A stretch of 64,000 nt of DNA from Novacetimonas cocois (GCF_003311635.1 NZ_QEXL01000002.1:62001-126000); one strand, 5' to 3'. Counted from the first letter of the stretch, positions 9,146-18,545 are shown. The notes: generated by a model from the sequence alone, not told the origin. Numbers and translations: made by a program.

Positions 9146-10591
9146 ATGACGGGACGCGGGATCGTTGGCATTGGATTTGCCGCCATTCTGTATGGGGGAA
9201 CCGCACTGGCACGCGCGCCAGTGACACACATTCCGGCGGAATCCTCCCCTGTCCAGGTTCCGCGCACCCTGCAGGAAGCCCTGGCCAGCGCCTATCTGAC
9301 CAATCCGGTCCTGCGCAGGGAACGCGCCACCCTGCGCGCGACGGACGAACAGGTGCCCACGGCACTTGGCGGCTGGCGGCCGACCATTACCGGCACCGCC
9401 GACATGAGCTATTATACCGGCAACATGACGATGGCCGCGCAGGGCGGGAACGGCGGATATACCCGCCGTTATGACCAGCCCGGCTATGGCGCGGGCGTCA
9501 CGATCAGCGAGCCCATCTATACCGGCGGGCGCACGACCGCCTCCACCCATCGCGCCGTTCATGACGTGATGGCCGAACGCGCGCGCCTGATCGCGACGGA
9601 ACAGCAGGTCTTCACCGATGTCGTCAACGCCTATGTCGGCGTGATCGAGGACGAGCAGATCCTGCACATCGACATCAATAACGAGAAATTGTACCAAGAA
9701 CAGCTGCGCGCCACCCAGCTGCGTGCCCGTGGGGGTGAAATCACCCATACCGATGTGGCACAGGCCGAAGCCGCGCTGAACGCAGCACGCGCCACGCGCC
9801 AGCAGGCCGAAGGCACGCTGGCGGCGGCACGCGCGACCTACCTGCAGGTCGTCGGCGCCGATGCGCCGGACAACCTCGAACCGCCACAGCCGCTGGTGCT
9901 GCCCGTCACGTCCGAACAGGATGCAACGGTCCGCGCGACCGAAAACAATCCCTCTGTCATCGCCGCCCTGTTTGACGAGGCCGCGCGCAAGGATGCGGTC
10001 GGCGTGGCCTTCGCCGCGCTGCTGCCCTCCATCAACGCGCAGGCCACCTACATGCATGACATCAACCAGAACGAGGGCCGCTCCCTTTATGACAACAAGG
10101 CGGCGCTCGTCTCCGCTTCCATCCCCATCTATCAGGGGGGAAGCGAGTACGCTGCCGTCCGCGCGGCCAAGCAGCAGGTCGCGGAGGCCCACCGCGCGGT
10201 CGAGGTCCAGCGCCGCAGCGCCATCCAGCTGGCGGAGGCAAGCTGGCAGCGCATCCTTGCCAACCGCGCCGCCATCACCAGCAACCGCGAGGCGATTTCC
10301 GCGAACATCACCGCCCTTGCCGGGGTGGAGCGACAGGCCATCGTCGGGACCGGCACGACGCTTGCGGTGCTGCAGCAGCAGGAAACCCTGCTTCAGGCAC
10401 AGGTCGCGCTGGTCATGAGCCTCGGCAGCCTCGTGCAGGCTTCGTATCAGGAGGTCGCGGCCATCGGACGGCTGACCGCGCGCGACCTCAACCTCGACGT
10501 GCCACTCTATAACGAGAAGGCCTATTACAAGGCCGTGCATGACCGCCTGTGGGGCATCAGCGATTATGCCCTGCGGGAACCGGGACGCTGA
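9146..10591 (+). CDS. TolC family outer-membrane channel protein
   Basis: A 481-residue protein with an N-terminal signal peptide (hydrophobic stretch IVGIGFAAILYGG, likely cleavage after ALARA). Two OEP repeats follow: the first begins LQEALASAYLTNPVLRRERA with the conserved ATDEQVPTALGGWRPTI, and the second carries NNPSVIAALFDEAARKDAVGVAFAALLPSI. The YxGG element in ISEPIYTGGR and ASIPIYQGGSEYAAVRAAKQ is characteristic of TolC. The product should be a trimeric beta-barrel and coiled-coil tunnel serving type I secretion or RND efflux. No partner inner-membrane pump is adjacent. AGGGGATGA precedes the ATG. Confidence 0.93.
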   Translation: MTGRGIVGIGFAAILYGGTALARAPVTHIPAESSPVQVPRTLQEALASAYLTNPVLRRERATLRATDEQVPTALGGWRPTITGTADMSYYTGNMTMAAQGGNGGYTRRYDQPGYGAGVTISEPIYTGGRTTASTHRAVHDVMAERARLIATEQQVFTDVVNAYVGVIEDEQILHIDINNEKLYQEQLRATQLRARGGEITHTDVAQAEAALNAARATRQQAEGTLAAARATYLQVVGADAPDNLEPPQPLVLPVTSEQDATVRATENNPSVIAALFDEAARKDAVGVAFAALLPSINAQATYMHDINQNEGRSLYDNKAALVSASIPIYQGGSEYAAVRAAKQQVAEAHRAVEVQRRSAIQLAEASWQRILANRAAITSNREAISANITALAGVERQAIVGTGTTLAVLQQQETLLQAQVALVMSLGSLVQASYQEVAAIGRLTARDLNLDVPLYNEKAYYKAVHDRLWGISDYALREPGR

Positions 10592-10751
10592 TGACCGCCT
10601 GACCAACCGGATTTTCCGCATGGCCGCGGACGTGTCGCGGGACATGAGGGAATCTTGCGGCGTTTCTTTCGCCACGGATTGGGGTATATCTGCCACGGGC
10701 GGACATGTTGTCCCGTCGCGCGTCTGATTTAGGTGGATCTGGTTTTTAGCA

Positions 10752-13448
10752 ATGCTTGATAAGTCTTTCTCCCCCGGCGAGACAGAAACCTCCCTTTACG
10801 CATTGTGGGAGGGATGCGGAGCGTTTGCCGCAGATCCCAACAGTCCGCACCGTCCCTATACCATCATGATCCCGCCGCCCAATGTCACGGGCACGCTGCA
10901 TGTCGGCCACGCCCTGACAATGACGTTGCAGGACACCCTGATCCGCTGGCGCCGCATGCAGGGACGCGACGTGCTGTGGCAGCCGGGCACCGACCATGCG
11001 GGCATCGCCACGCAGTTGGTGGTCGAACGGATGCTGCAGAAGGAAGGCACGTCGCGGCAGACGCTGGGGCGCGAGGCCTTTGAAAAGCGCGTATGGGAAT
11101 GGAAGGCGCAGTCAGGCGGTGGCATCACCACGCAGCTGCGCAGGCTTGGCGCCTCCCTCGACTGGCCGCGTGAGCGTTTCACGATGGATGACGGCCTGTC
11201 GGAAGCCGTGCGCGAAGTGTTCGTCACCCTGTACCGCGAAGGGCTGATCTATCGCGACAGGCGCCTGGTCAACTGGGACCCGACCTTCCGTTCCGCCATT
11301 TCGGATCTGGAAGTCGATAATCGCGAGATGCGGGGCAACCTGTGGTACATCCGCTATCCGATCGACGGACAGACGGAGCGCACCATCACGGTGGCGACCA
11401 CGCGCCCCGAAACCATGCTGGGCGACATGGCGGTCGCCGTGCACCCGGACGACGAACGCTATGCCGATCTGGTGGGACAGTCGGTTGTCCTGCCGCTGAC
11501 GGGGCGGCGCATCCGCATCATCGCGGACGAACATTCCGACCCGGAAAAAGGCAGCGGCGCGGTCAAGATCACCCCCGCGCACGACTTCAACGATTTCGAG
11601 GTCGGACGTCGCCATGACCTTGCGATGCCGAGCGTTCTGGACGCCGATGCCTGCATCACGCTGGAGGAAATCGCCGACGAACTGCAGGCACAGGACGGCA
11701 TTTCCGACCCCGCCTTTGTCCGCACCCTGCAGGGCATGCCGCGCGATGAGGCGCGCAAGGCCATCGTGGCCGAGCTTGAACGCCTGGGATGGCTGGAAAA
11801 GATCGAGGCGCACACCAATCAGGTGCCCCATGCGGAACGCAGCGGCGCGGTGGTCGAACCCCGCCTGACCACGCAATGGTACTGCGACGCCAAGACCCTT
11901 GCCGCCCCCGCGATCGAGGCGGTGGAGACGGGGCGGGTCGAGTTCGTGCCCCGCCAGTGGGAAAACACCTTCTTCGCATGGATGCGCGATATCCAGCCCT
12001 GGTGCATCAGCCGCCAGCTCTGGTGGGGACACCGCATCCCCGCATGGTATGGCCCCGATGGCCACGTGTTCGTCGCCCATGACGAGGCGGAGGCCATTGG
12101 ACAGGCCCGCGACCATTATGGCCGTGACGAGGTCCTGACCCGCGATGACGACGTGCTGGACACGTGGTTCTCCTCCGCCCTGTGGCCGTTCTCCACCCTT
12201 GGCTGGCCGCAGCAGACGCCTGAACTGGCGCGGTATTACCCGACGGACGTGCTGGTCACGGGGTTTGACATCATCTTCTTCTGGGTTGCGCGGATGATGA
12301 TGATGGGCCTGCATTTCATGAAGGACGTGCCGTTCCGCAAGGTGTTCATCCACGGGCTGGTGCGCGACGAACGCGGACAGAAAATGTCCAAGAGCAAGGG
12401 CAACGGCATCGACCCGCTGGAGATGATCGATACCTATGGCGCGGATGCCATGCGGTTCACGATCTGCGCGCTGACGGGGCTGGGTCGCGATGTGAAGCTG
12501 GGCCGCAGGAAGGTGGAGGAATACCGTTCCTTCACCACGAAACTGTGGAATGCCGCGCGCTTTTGCGAAATGAACCAGGTCGCCCCGGTCAGTGGCTTTG
12601 ACCCCGCGAGCGTGAAATCACCGCTGGGCCGCTGGTTGCTGGCGGAGGCGGGACGCGCGGTGGAGGACGCCACGGCGGCGCTGGAGGCCTTCCGCTTCGA
12701 CGAATATGCCGCGACCTGCTACCGCTTTGTCTGGAACTGTTTTTGCGACTGGTTCCTGGAATTCGCCAAGCCGGTTCTCAACGCGGACGACAAAACAGGC
12801 GAAGCGGCCGAAATCCGCGCGGTTACGGCCCATGTGCTGGGCCTGATCCTGCGCCTGCTGCAACCGGTCATGCCGTTCATGACCGATGAGCTGTGGCATC
12901 GCTTCGGCTATGGCGCGCGTGGCAGCCTGATGCAGGCGGCGTGGCCCGCCCCCGACACTGTGTCCGACGCGCAGCAGGCCGGGGCGGAGATGGAATGGCT
13001 GATCCGTTTCATTACGGAAATCCGCACCGTGCGCGCCGAAATGAACGTGCCGCCATCGCGTCTGGCCCCGGTGCTGTTGCGCGATGCCTCGGCACAGACC
13101 GTTGCGCGTGCCCAAAAATGGGCGGAGGCCATCGGACGCATGGCCCGCGTGTCCGAAGTCCGTCCCCTTGAGGGCGAAATGCCGGAGGGCGCGGCCCAGC
13201 TGGTGGTTGACGAAGCCACGCTGATCCTGCCGCTGGCGGGCATCATCGACCTGTCGCAGGAACGCCAGCGCCTTGAAAAGGAATGTGGCAAGGTGGATGG
13301 CGAGATCGCCAAGGTCGAGCGCAAGCTGGCCAACGCCGATTTCGTGGCCCGCGCAAAACCCGAAGTGGTGGAGGAAAACCGCGAGCGCCTTGCCGCGTTC
13401 CGTGCGGAACGCGTGCGGCTGGATGCCGCGCTGGCGCGCATTTCCTGA
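10752..13448 (+). CDS. valS: Valyl-tRNA synthetase
   Basis: An 898-residue class Ia aminoacyl-tRNA synthetase charging tRNA-Val. The HIGH motif appears in PPPNVTGTLHVGHAL near residue 43 and KMSKSKGN near 545. The editing (CP1) domain between them contains TTRPETMLGDMAVAVHP, which binds misacylated threonine. The anticodon-binding helical domain follows, and the last 70 residues form the heptad-rich coiled coil (ERQRLEKECGKVDGEIAKVERKL) that contacts the tRNA. Length and order are standard. The gene stands alone, 160 bp after the TolC homologue. Confidence 0.98.
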   Translation: MLDKSFSPGETETSLYALWEGCGAFAADPNSPHRPYTIMIPPPNVTGTLHVGHALTMTLQDTLIRWRRMQGRDVLWQPGTDHAGIATQLVVERMLQKEGTSRQTLGREAFEKRVWEWKAQSGGGITTQLRRLGASLDWPRERFTMDDGLSEAVREVFVTLYREGLIYRDRRLVNWDPTFRSAISDLEVDNREMRGNLWYIRYPIDGQTERTITVATTRPETMLGDMAVAVHPDDERYADLVGQSVVLPLTGRRIRIIADEHSDPEKGSGAVKITPAHDFNDFEVGRRHDLAMPSVLDADACITLEEIADELQAQDGISDPAFVRTLQGMPRDEARKAIVAELERLGWLEKIEAHTNQVPHAERSGAVVEPRLTTQWYCDAKTLAAPAIEAVETGRVEFVPRQWENTFFAWMRDIQPWCISRQLWWGHRIPAWYGPDGHVFVAHDEAEAIGQARDHYGRDEVLTRDDDVLDTWFSSALWPFSTLGWPQQTPELARYYPTDVLVTGFDIIFFWVARMMMMGLHFMKDVPFRKVFIHGLVRDERGQKMSKSKGNGIDPLEMIDTYGADAMRFTICALTGLGRDVKLGRRKVEEYRSFTTKLWNAARFCEMNQVAPVSGFDPASVKSPLGRWLLAEAGRAVEDATAALEAFRFDEYAATCYRFVWNCFCDWFLEFAKPVLNADDKTGEAAEIRAVTAHVLGLILRLLQPVMPFMTDELWHRFGYGARGSLMQAAWPAPDTVSDAQQAGAEMEWLIRFITEIRTVRAEMNVPPSRLAPVLLRDASAQTVARAQKWAEAIGRMARVSEVRPLEGEMPEGAAQLVVDEATLILPLAGIIDLSQERQRLEKECGKVDGEIAKVERKLANADFVARAKPEVVEENRERLAAFRAERVRLDAALARIS

Positions 13449-13463
13449 CAGTCAGGCTCACCG

Positions 13464-13505
13464 CTGCGCCGCTTTTGCATCCTGATGGAAGGACGCGGCG
13501 CAGCC
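13464..13505. other. Stem-loop between valS and msrA
   Basis: A perfect 10-bp inverted repeat, GCTGCGCCGC at 13464-13473 and GCGGCGCAGC at 13496-13505, with a 22-nt loop. No T-tract follows, so it is not a canonical terminator; it could stabilise the valS 3' end or attenuate read-through into msrA. Confidence 0.5.
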
Positions 13506-13536
13506 ATTCGCAAATCATGAAAAAACGGGAACTCCC

Positions 13537-14085
13537 ATGACGCAGCAAAAGACGGAAGTGGCCGTTCTGGCGGGGGGATGCTTCTGGTGCATCGAAGCCC
13601 CGCTTCGCGAAATACGCGGCATCATCTCGCTCGAACCCGGCTATGCGGGGGGACATGTTCCCGATCCCACCTATGAAGAGGTCTGCACCGGCCGGACGGG
13701 ACATGCGGAAGTCGTGCGGATCGAGTTTGATCCGGACATCCTGTCCTATCGCGATCTTCTGGGGATGTTTTTCGTCCTGCATGATCCCACGACCCTCAAC
13801 CGGCAGGGCAATGATGTCGGCACCCAGTACCGATCAGCCATTTTCACGCTCGACGATGAACAGGCGCGGATTGCCCGACAGGTGTGCGACGAACTGACCG
13901 CGGCCAGGACATGGCCCGATCCCATTGTCACGCAGATCGTGCCACTGGAACATTTCTATCCGGCGGAAACCTATCATCAGGATTATTTCGCCAAGAATCC
14001 GGGCAATCCCTTCTGCAATGCGGTCATCCCGCCCAAGATCGCCAAAATCCGCAAGCTGTTCCGCGAACGTCTGGCCTCGCCCTGA
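13537..14085 (+). CDS. msrA: Peptide-methionine (S)-S-oxide reductase MsrA
   Basis: A 182-residue repair enzyme that reduces methionine-S-sulfoxide in oxidised proteins. The catalytic motif GGCFWC lies at residues 13-18, with the nucleophile at Cys15. Family blocks EPGYAGGHVPDPTYEEVCTGRTGHAEVV, FFVLHDPTTLNRQGNDVGTQYRS and FYPAETYHQDY are all present. It is an MsrA-only protein with no fused MsrB. It follows valS by 88 bp and is followed by a copy of the interspersed repeat. Confidence 0.97.
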   Translation: MTQQKTEVAVLAGGCFWCIEAPLREIRGIISLEPGYAGGHVPDPTYEEVCTGRTGHAEVVRIEFDPDILSYRDLLGMFFVLHDPTTLNRQGNDVGTQYRSAIFTLDDEQARIARQVCDELTAARTWPDPIVTQIVPLEHFYPAETYHQDYFAKNPGNPFCNAVIPPKIAKIRKLFRERLASP

Positions 14086-14107
14086 GGGCCGGCCTGACAA
14101 CAGCAGG

Positions 14108-14224
14108 TTCTGGGTGTCGCCTCTTTTAAAAAGGGCGACATCTTTCGAAGTTTTTTATAAAAAGCTTCACCAAAAACTTTTATAATTTCATGATGTTATT
14201 GGGACTGCTTTTTCAAACAGCCCC
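14108..14224 (+). repeat. Interspersed hairpin element, copy A
   Basis: Read on the plus strand: GTGTCGCC...GGGCGACA hairpin, then a GAAG...CTTC hairpin with AT-rich core, then ACCAAAAACTTTT, ending in TTTTTCAAACAGCCCC. It fills most of the msrA 3' intergenic space. The same order of elements recurs near 15.1, 18.6, 22.7, 38.8, 46.4 and 54.2 kb. Confidence 0.8.
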
Positions 14225-14301
14225 TGAACGGCGCTGCCCGGCGGGGCATGCCATCCGTGCCTGTCCGGCCTATATGGGCCACGGGCCGGATGGCTGACCG
14301 A

Positions 14302-14649
14302 TCAGGGTTTCGGATCGAACCCGTCCATCAATCCATCAAAAAATGATTTCAGCCCCAGACGCGGGGACTGCGCCTGTTCCACGGCCACGCCATTGACCCC
14401 ATCTTCGGGATATTTCGGCAAGGTCGGAATGGCCGTGCTCAGCTCACGCCAGAAGGCGGCAAGCTTCTGATGCTCCGCCTCGTGCGAGGCGGCGATGTCC
14501 TGAACCAGCTTCATGCAGGCCATTGCCTGCGGATCCTTGTTGTGCACGCCTTCCTTCAGAAGATTGGCGACATTCAGCACGCCGCTGGAACTCTGGTCCA
14601 TCTGCGCCGACAGCGCGGAATAGGCATCGAGAATGGGCTTGAGATTCAT
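14302..14649 (-). CDS. Small conserved-looking protein of unknown function
   Basis: This frame encodes 115 residues from the ATG at 14649 (MNLKPILDAYSALSAQMDQ), which is preceded by GGAG nine bases upstream; an in-frame ATG 16 codons earlier lacks this support. The protein is soluble and largely helical, with a Ser/Gln-rich N-terminal third, a central HEAEHQKLAAFWREL helix and a C-terminus ending LKSFFDGLMDGFDPKP. I do not recognise the family. It is a monocistron between two repeat copies. Confidence 0.6.
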   Translation of the reverse strand: MNLKPILDAYSALSAQMDQSSSGVLNVANLLKEGVHNKDPQAMACMKLVQDIAASHEAEHQKLAAFWRELSTAIPTLPKYPEDGVNGVAVEQAQSPRLGLKSFFDGLMDGFDPKP

Positions 14650-14930
14650 CGGGGATTCTCCATCCGCTTTCGCGTCATGTTTTCCATATCGTTTCAATAC
14701 CCGCCGCGCATGTCACCGGGCCGGTACCGCTTTCCTTCTCCATAGGCCACAAGAGTTTACACGACCAGAGGCCGGCCGGACGCCAGCCCTCGTTCCCCGT
14801 GACCACTCAACCCTGCGGATCATCAGATGGTTGCCCTGCCGGATGCCAGTCCGTGTATCTGGCATGCTTTCGTCCAATCCCAATTATGTAGTGTGCGATA
14901 ATATTTTTACATCCATCTGGAAACTGGCAT

Positions 14931-14966
14931 AAAAAAACGCCTGCCCCGCATTTTGCGGCACAGGCG
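14931..14966 (-). terminator. Rho-independent terminator downstream of glk
   Basis: On the minus strand GCGCCTGTGCCGCA pairs with GCGGGGCAGGCG across an AAAT loop and is followed by seven T residues. It lies about 240 bp beyond the glk stop, past repeat copy B, and would end transcripts that read through the repeat. Confidence 0.75.
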
Positions 14967-15058
14967 CTCCGTTCAGGCCGGGAATATGGATGTTACCTGC
15001 GTTCTCCCCTCGCCTGCTCAGGCAGTGCTCAAGGATGCGGAAGATGCGCCTTCCTAAA

Positions 15059-15202
15059 GGCTGCTTGAAAAGGAAGGCTAGGTAACACCCTGAAATTATA
15101 AAAGTTTTTTGGTGAAGCTTTTTATAAAAAGCTTCAGAAGACGTCGCCTTTTAAAAAAGACGACACCCAGAAGCTTTCGTTATTTCCTGTTTTCAAACAG
15201 GT
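15059..15202 (-). repeat. Interspersed hairpin element, copy B (inverted orientation)
   Basis: A full-length copy on the minus strand. It begins CCTGTTTGAAAACAGG next to the glk stop, carries GGGTGTCG...CGACGTC and GAAGCTTTTTATAAAAAGCTTC hairpins, and ends TTTTCAAGCAGCC. Both ends thus carry GGCTGxTTGAAAA-like inverted repeats. Confidence 0.8.
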
Positions 15203-15204
15203 TT

Positions 15205-16173
15205 TTAACGATAGGCCTCGGCAAAGGCGGCGGCAGCCCCCAGCAGGCCGGGCTGCGGATAGGTAATCAGCTTGACCGGCATCGCCGCCATCAGGCTTTC
15301 GAAACGGCCCTTGGCTACGAACCGCTCGGCAAAGCCCGATACGCCCAGATGCTTCGCCAGACGCAGGCCAAGGCCACCGGCAATCACCACGCTGCCGCCC
15401 CCCTGCGCCAGTGCCAGATCGCCCGCCACCGTTCCCAGCGACAGGCAGAAACGTTCCAGGGCAGCGGCGGCGACATGGTCGCTTCCGTCCAGCGCCATCG
15501 TCCACAGGGTCTTGTCATCGCGGGTGCGGACCGGAAGGTTGCCGATTTCCGCGATCGCCTCGTACAGATTGCCAAGTCCGGGGCCGGAGACCACGCGTTC
15601 CACCGACACGCGACGATACCGCAGCCGCAGCAGTTGCAGGATGCGGTCTTCCAGCTGGTCCAGCGGGGAGAAATCGATATGCCCGCCCTCCGTCTCGCAC
15701 ACGAAATACCCATTCTTGTGCCGCACGACATAGGCCGAGCCCAGTCCAGTGCCCGGACCGACGATGGTGATGATCCCTTCCTTGGGAAGCGGCGTGTCCG
15801 GGCCGCAGATATGCTGGAGGCTTTCTTCCCCCACCTGCGCCACGGCATGGGCGACGGCGCCGAAATCGTTGACCAGCACATGCTCGTCAATGTCCAGCTT
15901 CGCCCCGAGCTGGGCTGGCTGGATGATCCACGGATTATTCGTCAGTTTCAGGATTTCGCCCTTTATGGGACACGCGACCGCAATGCCTGCCGCGCGCGGC
16001 AACGGCTTGCCCACCGAACGGCCAAACGCCTCCCACGCAAGCTGCAGGCTGGCATGCTCGGCGCATTTCAGGGTCGTTGCCTCTCCCATGCTGACAACGC
16101 GCCCATTTTCCACGCGTGCCAGCGCGAAACGCGCGTGCGTGCCCCCAATATCGACGGCTACGATTTCTTTCAT
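15205..16173 (-). CDS. glk: Glucokinase
   Basis: A 322-residue ATP-dependent glucokinase of the proteobacterial Glk family (not ROK). It starts with the phosphate-1 loop VAVDIGGTHARFALA; the catalytic base region is LVNDFGAVAHAV, the second phosphate loop IVGPGTGLGSAYV, and the ETEGGHIDFSP and VVIAGGLGLRLAK blocks are present. It feeds glucose into the pentose phosphate/Entner-Doudoroff routes that acetic acid bacteria use besides periplasmic oxidation. The gene is monocistronic; its stop codon abuts repeat copy B. Confidence 0.93.
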   Translation of the reverse strand: MKEIVAVDIGGTHARFALARVENGRVVSMGEATTLKCAEHASLQLAWEAFGRSVGKPLPRAAGIAVACPIKGEILKLTNNPWIIQPAQLGAKLDIDEHVLVNDFGAVAHAVAQVGEESLQHICGPDTPLPKEGIITIVGPGTGLGSAYVVRHKNGYFVCETEGGHIDFSPLDQLEDRILQLLRLRYRRVSVERVVSGPGLGNLYEAIAEIGNLPVRTRDDKTLWTMALDGSDHVAAAALERFCLSLGTVAGDLALAQGGGSVVIAGGLGLRLAKHLGVSGFAERFVAKGRFESLMAAMPVKLITYPQPGLLGAAAAFAEAYR

Positions 16174-16385
16174 GTGCGATCATTCTCCGCAGTCAGCAGG
16201 CAATCTTCTTCCGGGGGTAGTCTATTGGGCGGCAGGCTCCATGGAACGCCGGTTGTCCCATCCCCGTCAAATCAGACCCTCTAAAATGAATTTTGTTATC
16301 TGACGCAACTATGGCCGGAAACAGGGGCATGACATTGACTGAAGTCACGTAAATCCGTCAAATCCGGACCTGTCGCGCACGAATA

Positions 16386-17219
16386 TTATTTTTTCTGTCC
16401 GTCCTGTGTCATCTCCCCACGCGGGACCTGACCGGCCTTCAGCCGCGAAAGGATCCACCGTTTAAGCGGCCACGGCACGATCACGTCCACCAGCCGCAGG
16501 ATCGAGAACAGGAAGGGAAAGACCACGTGCGCCCTGTTGCGTTCCACGGCGCGCGCGATCTGCCGCGCGGCCGAGGGCGCGCTTTGCAGGAAGGGCTTGA
16601 ACCCCACGACGCGACGGCTCATCGCGGTATCGACAAACCCGGGCGACACCAGCGTAACCCCCACCCCGTGGGGGGAAAGCGCCATGTGCAGTGATTCCGC
16701 GAAACGCTTCAGCCCGGCCTTGGACCCGGAATAGGCTGCGGCGAACGGGATGGCGTGAAAGGCCGCCACCGACCCCACCAGCACGATATGCCCGCGCCTG
16801 CGCCGCACCATCGCCTCCGCCGCGGCAGCCGCCATGGCCGACGGCGTGGCATAGTTCACCAGCCCGAGTTCCAGGACCGTCTCTGCCTTTTCGGTCGCGT
16901 CATCAGCCGTCTTCATGTCGCCCAGACCCGCCGCGAGGATGGCGAGGTCGATGGGCGTGCGGGCATCGTCTTCCCGATAGGATGCAATTGCGGCATGTCC
17001 GTCCTGCAGATCAAGCGCGCGTATCCGGACATCCGCGCCGCAACGTCGGCAATCACGCGCCACGGCCTCAAGACGGCCCTCATCACGGCCCCACAGCAGC
17101 AGATTCCAGCCCCTGTAGGCATAAAGCCGCGCCAGTTCCGCGCCAATTCCACCCGACGCGCCGGTAATCAGCGCCCAGGCGGGGGTCCCGTTCGTGTTCT
17201 GGCCGGGCCGTACTTCCAT
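16386..17219 (-). CDS. Short-chain dehydrogenase/reductase (SDR) family oxidoreductase
   Basis: A 277-residue classical SDR: cofactor motif TGASGGIG near residue 20, LAAGLGD in place of the usual NNAG, structural GSVAA with the catalytic Ser, and YSGSK with the Tyr-Lys pair. After the Rossmann core there is a hydrophobic segment (VVFPFLFSILRLVDVIVPWPLKRWIL, about 235-260) that may anchor the protein to the membrane, as in several lipid-acting SDRs. Arg near the first strand (WGRDEG) suggests NADPH preference. The substrate is unknown. It is divergent from the GNAT-like gene across 150 bp. Confidence 0.85.
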   Translation of the reverse strand: MEVRPGQNTNGTPAWALITGASGGIGAELARLYAYRGWNLLLWGRDEGRLEAVARDCRRCGADVRIRALDLQDGHAAIASYREDDARTPIDLAILAAGLGDMKTADDATEKAETVLELGLVNYATPSAMAAAAAEAMVRRRRGHIVLVGSVAAFHAIPFAAAYSGSKAGLKRFAESLHMALSPHGVGVTLVSPGFVDTAMSRRVVGFKPFLQSAPSAARQIARAVERNRAHVVFPFLFSILRLVDVIVPWPLKRWILSRLKAGQVPRGEMTQDGQKK

Positions 17220-17369
17220 TGTCTGTCTTCCTTTCCACCACCATTTTGTGCCATCAGCACAACGAACGGGTTATTCAACCTTCTACACCACTCGCTGACA
17301 TTCCCGCCACGTCATGCCCCCGGCGCGGCAACGGTAACGCCAGCACAGTCAGGAAGCTGCGGACAGGTC

Positions 17370-18539
17370 ATGAACGAAGCCGACCAACTTGTCATTATTC
17401 CCGTTTCCGGTTTTCGTCAGATGACCACCTTCATCCAGTTACCCCGCCTGCTGTATGCGGGCCTGCCGGGCTATGTCGCGCCGCTGGACATGGTGCAGCG
17501 CGACCTGCTGCTGCCAAGCCGCAATCCGTTCTTCCGCCGGGGGCAGGCGCAATATTTCCTCGCCATGCGCAATGGGGAGGCCGTGGGGCGCATTTCCGCA
17601 CAGATCGACCCGATCGCCATCGCCCATATCAAGGAGGATGTCGGCTTTTTCGGCGCGCTCGACGCGGTGGACGATCTGGGGGTGGTTTCCGCCCTGCTGG
17701 ATGCCGCGGCGACATGGCTGCGGGAACGGGGCATGAAAGTCATGCGCGGCCCCCAGACGCCGAACAGCAACGGCGAATTCGGCATGATGATCGAAGGTCA
17801 GCATGAACTGCCGATGGTCGCCATGCCGTGGCATCCCCACTGGCTGCCGGGCATGATGGAAGCCTGTGGCATGGTCGGGCAGGAAGACCTGCTGGCCTAT
17901 CGCATCTTTACCGGCCCCGACGCGGAAGAGGCGCACCTTGTCCCCGCCAGCCTGAAGATGGGCGAAGGCCGCCTTGGCAGCATCAGGACGCGCGGGCTAG
18001 ACATGAGCCGCCTGCATGAGGAAGGGGAGATCCTGCGCCAGCTCTATAACGACGCATGGCGCAACAACTGGGGCTCCCTCCCGCTGACGCGCGAGGAGGT
18101 GGACGGCATGATCAGCGAGCTTCGTCCCCTGCTTCGCCCCGAACATTATGTCCTGATCGAACAGGACGAGCAGCCGGTGGCCTTCGCCCTGGTAGTGCCC
18201 AACGTGTATGACATCTCCAGCGATCTGGGCGGCGCCCCCACCCCGCTGGGCTGGCTGAAGCTGGGCAAGCGGCTGCTCCGGCATGAATTCCATTCCGCGC
18301 GCGTCATCCTGCTGGGCGTCAGTTCCCGGCTGGAGGGAACGGCGCTGGGCGCGATCATGCCCGCGCTGGCCATTACCGAACTGATGAAGCGCGGGCGCGT
18401 GCTGCCCTACCGCACGGTGGAGCTTGGCTGGGTGCTGGAGAGCAACCTGCCGATCCGCCGCCTGATCGAACGGATCGCGCCACAGCCTTACAAGCGTTAT
18501 CGCGTATATGACCGCGCCCTGACTGATAACGACCTGTAA
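17370..18539 (+). CDS. Large GNAT-like protein (YghO-type N-acyltransferase fold), function unknown
   Basis: A 389-residue soluble protein. It begins IIPVSGFRQMTTFIQLPRLLY, has an N-terminal GNAT-like half with MKVMRGPQTPNSNGEFGMMIEG and a second half with NDAWRNNWGSLPLTREE and LLRPEHYVLIEQDEQPVAFALVVPN, the latter resembling an acetyltransferase beta-sheet. Family members resemble E. coli YghO and are often found near lipid genes, but no biochemical role is established. The ATG at 17370 is chosen because upstream codons would overlap the divergent SDR gene. It is followed directly by repeat copy C. Confidence 0.7.
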   Translation: MNEADQLVIIPVSGFRQMTTFIQLPRLLYAGLPGYVAPLDMVQRDLLLPSRNPFFRRGQAQYFLAMRNGEAVGRISAQIDPIAIAHIKEDVGFFGALDAVDDLGVVSALLDAAATWLRERGMKVMRGPQTPNSNGEFGMMIEGQHELPMVAMPWHPHWLPGMMEACGMVGQEDLLAYRIFTGPDAEEAHLVPASLKMGEGRLGSIRTRGLDMSRLHEEGEILRQLYNDAWRNNWGSLPLTREEVDGMISELRPLLRPEHYVLIEQDEQPVAFALVVPNVYDISSDLGGAPTPLGWLKLGKRLLRHEFHSARVILLGVSSRLEGTALGAIMPALAITELMKRGRVLPYRTVELGWVLESNLPIRRLIERIAPQPYKRYRVYDRALTDNDL

Positions 18540-18545
18540 GCGACG

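Larger units (their letters stand above)
14650..15204. other. Intergenic region between glk and the small hypothetical gene
   Basis: About 550 bases without a recognisable gene. It holds a strong minus-strand terminator (14931-14966) and repeat copy B (15059-15202). The part next to the small gene must contain that gene's promoter. Confidence 0.6.

Noticed and set aside
14931-15202. Repeat-associated hairpins as a CRISPR array
   Set aside because: No regularly spaced identical repeats with unique spacers; the hairpins belong to a dispersed element.
16755-17369. Upstream extension of the GNAT-like frame
   Set aside because: Overlaps the SDR gene in antisense and lacks protein-like character; the family start is at 17370.
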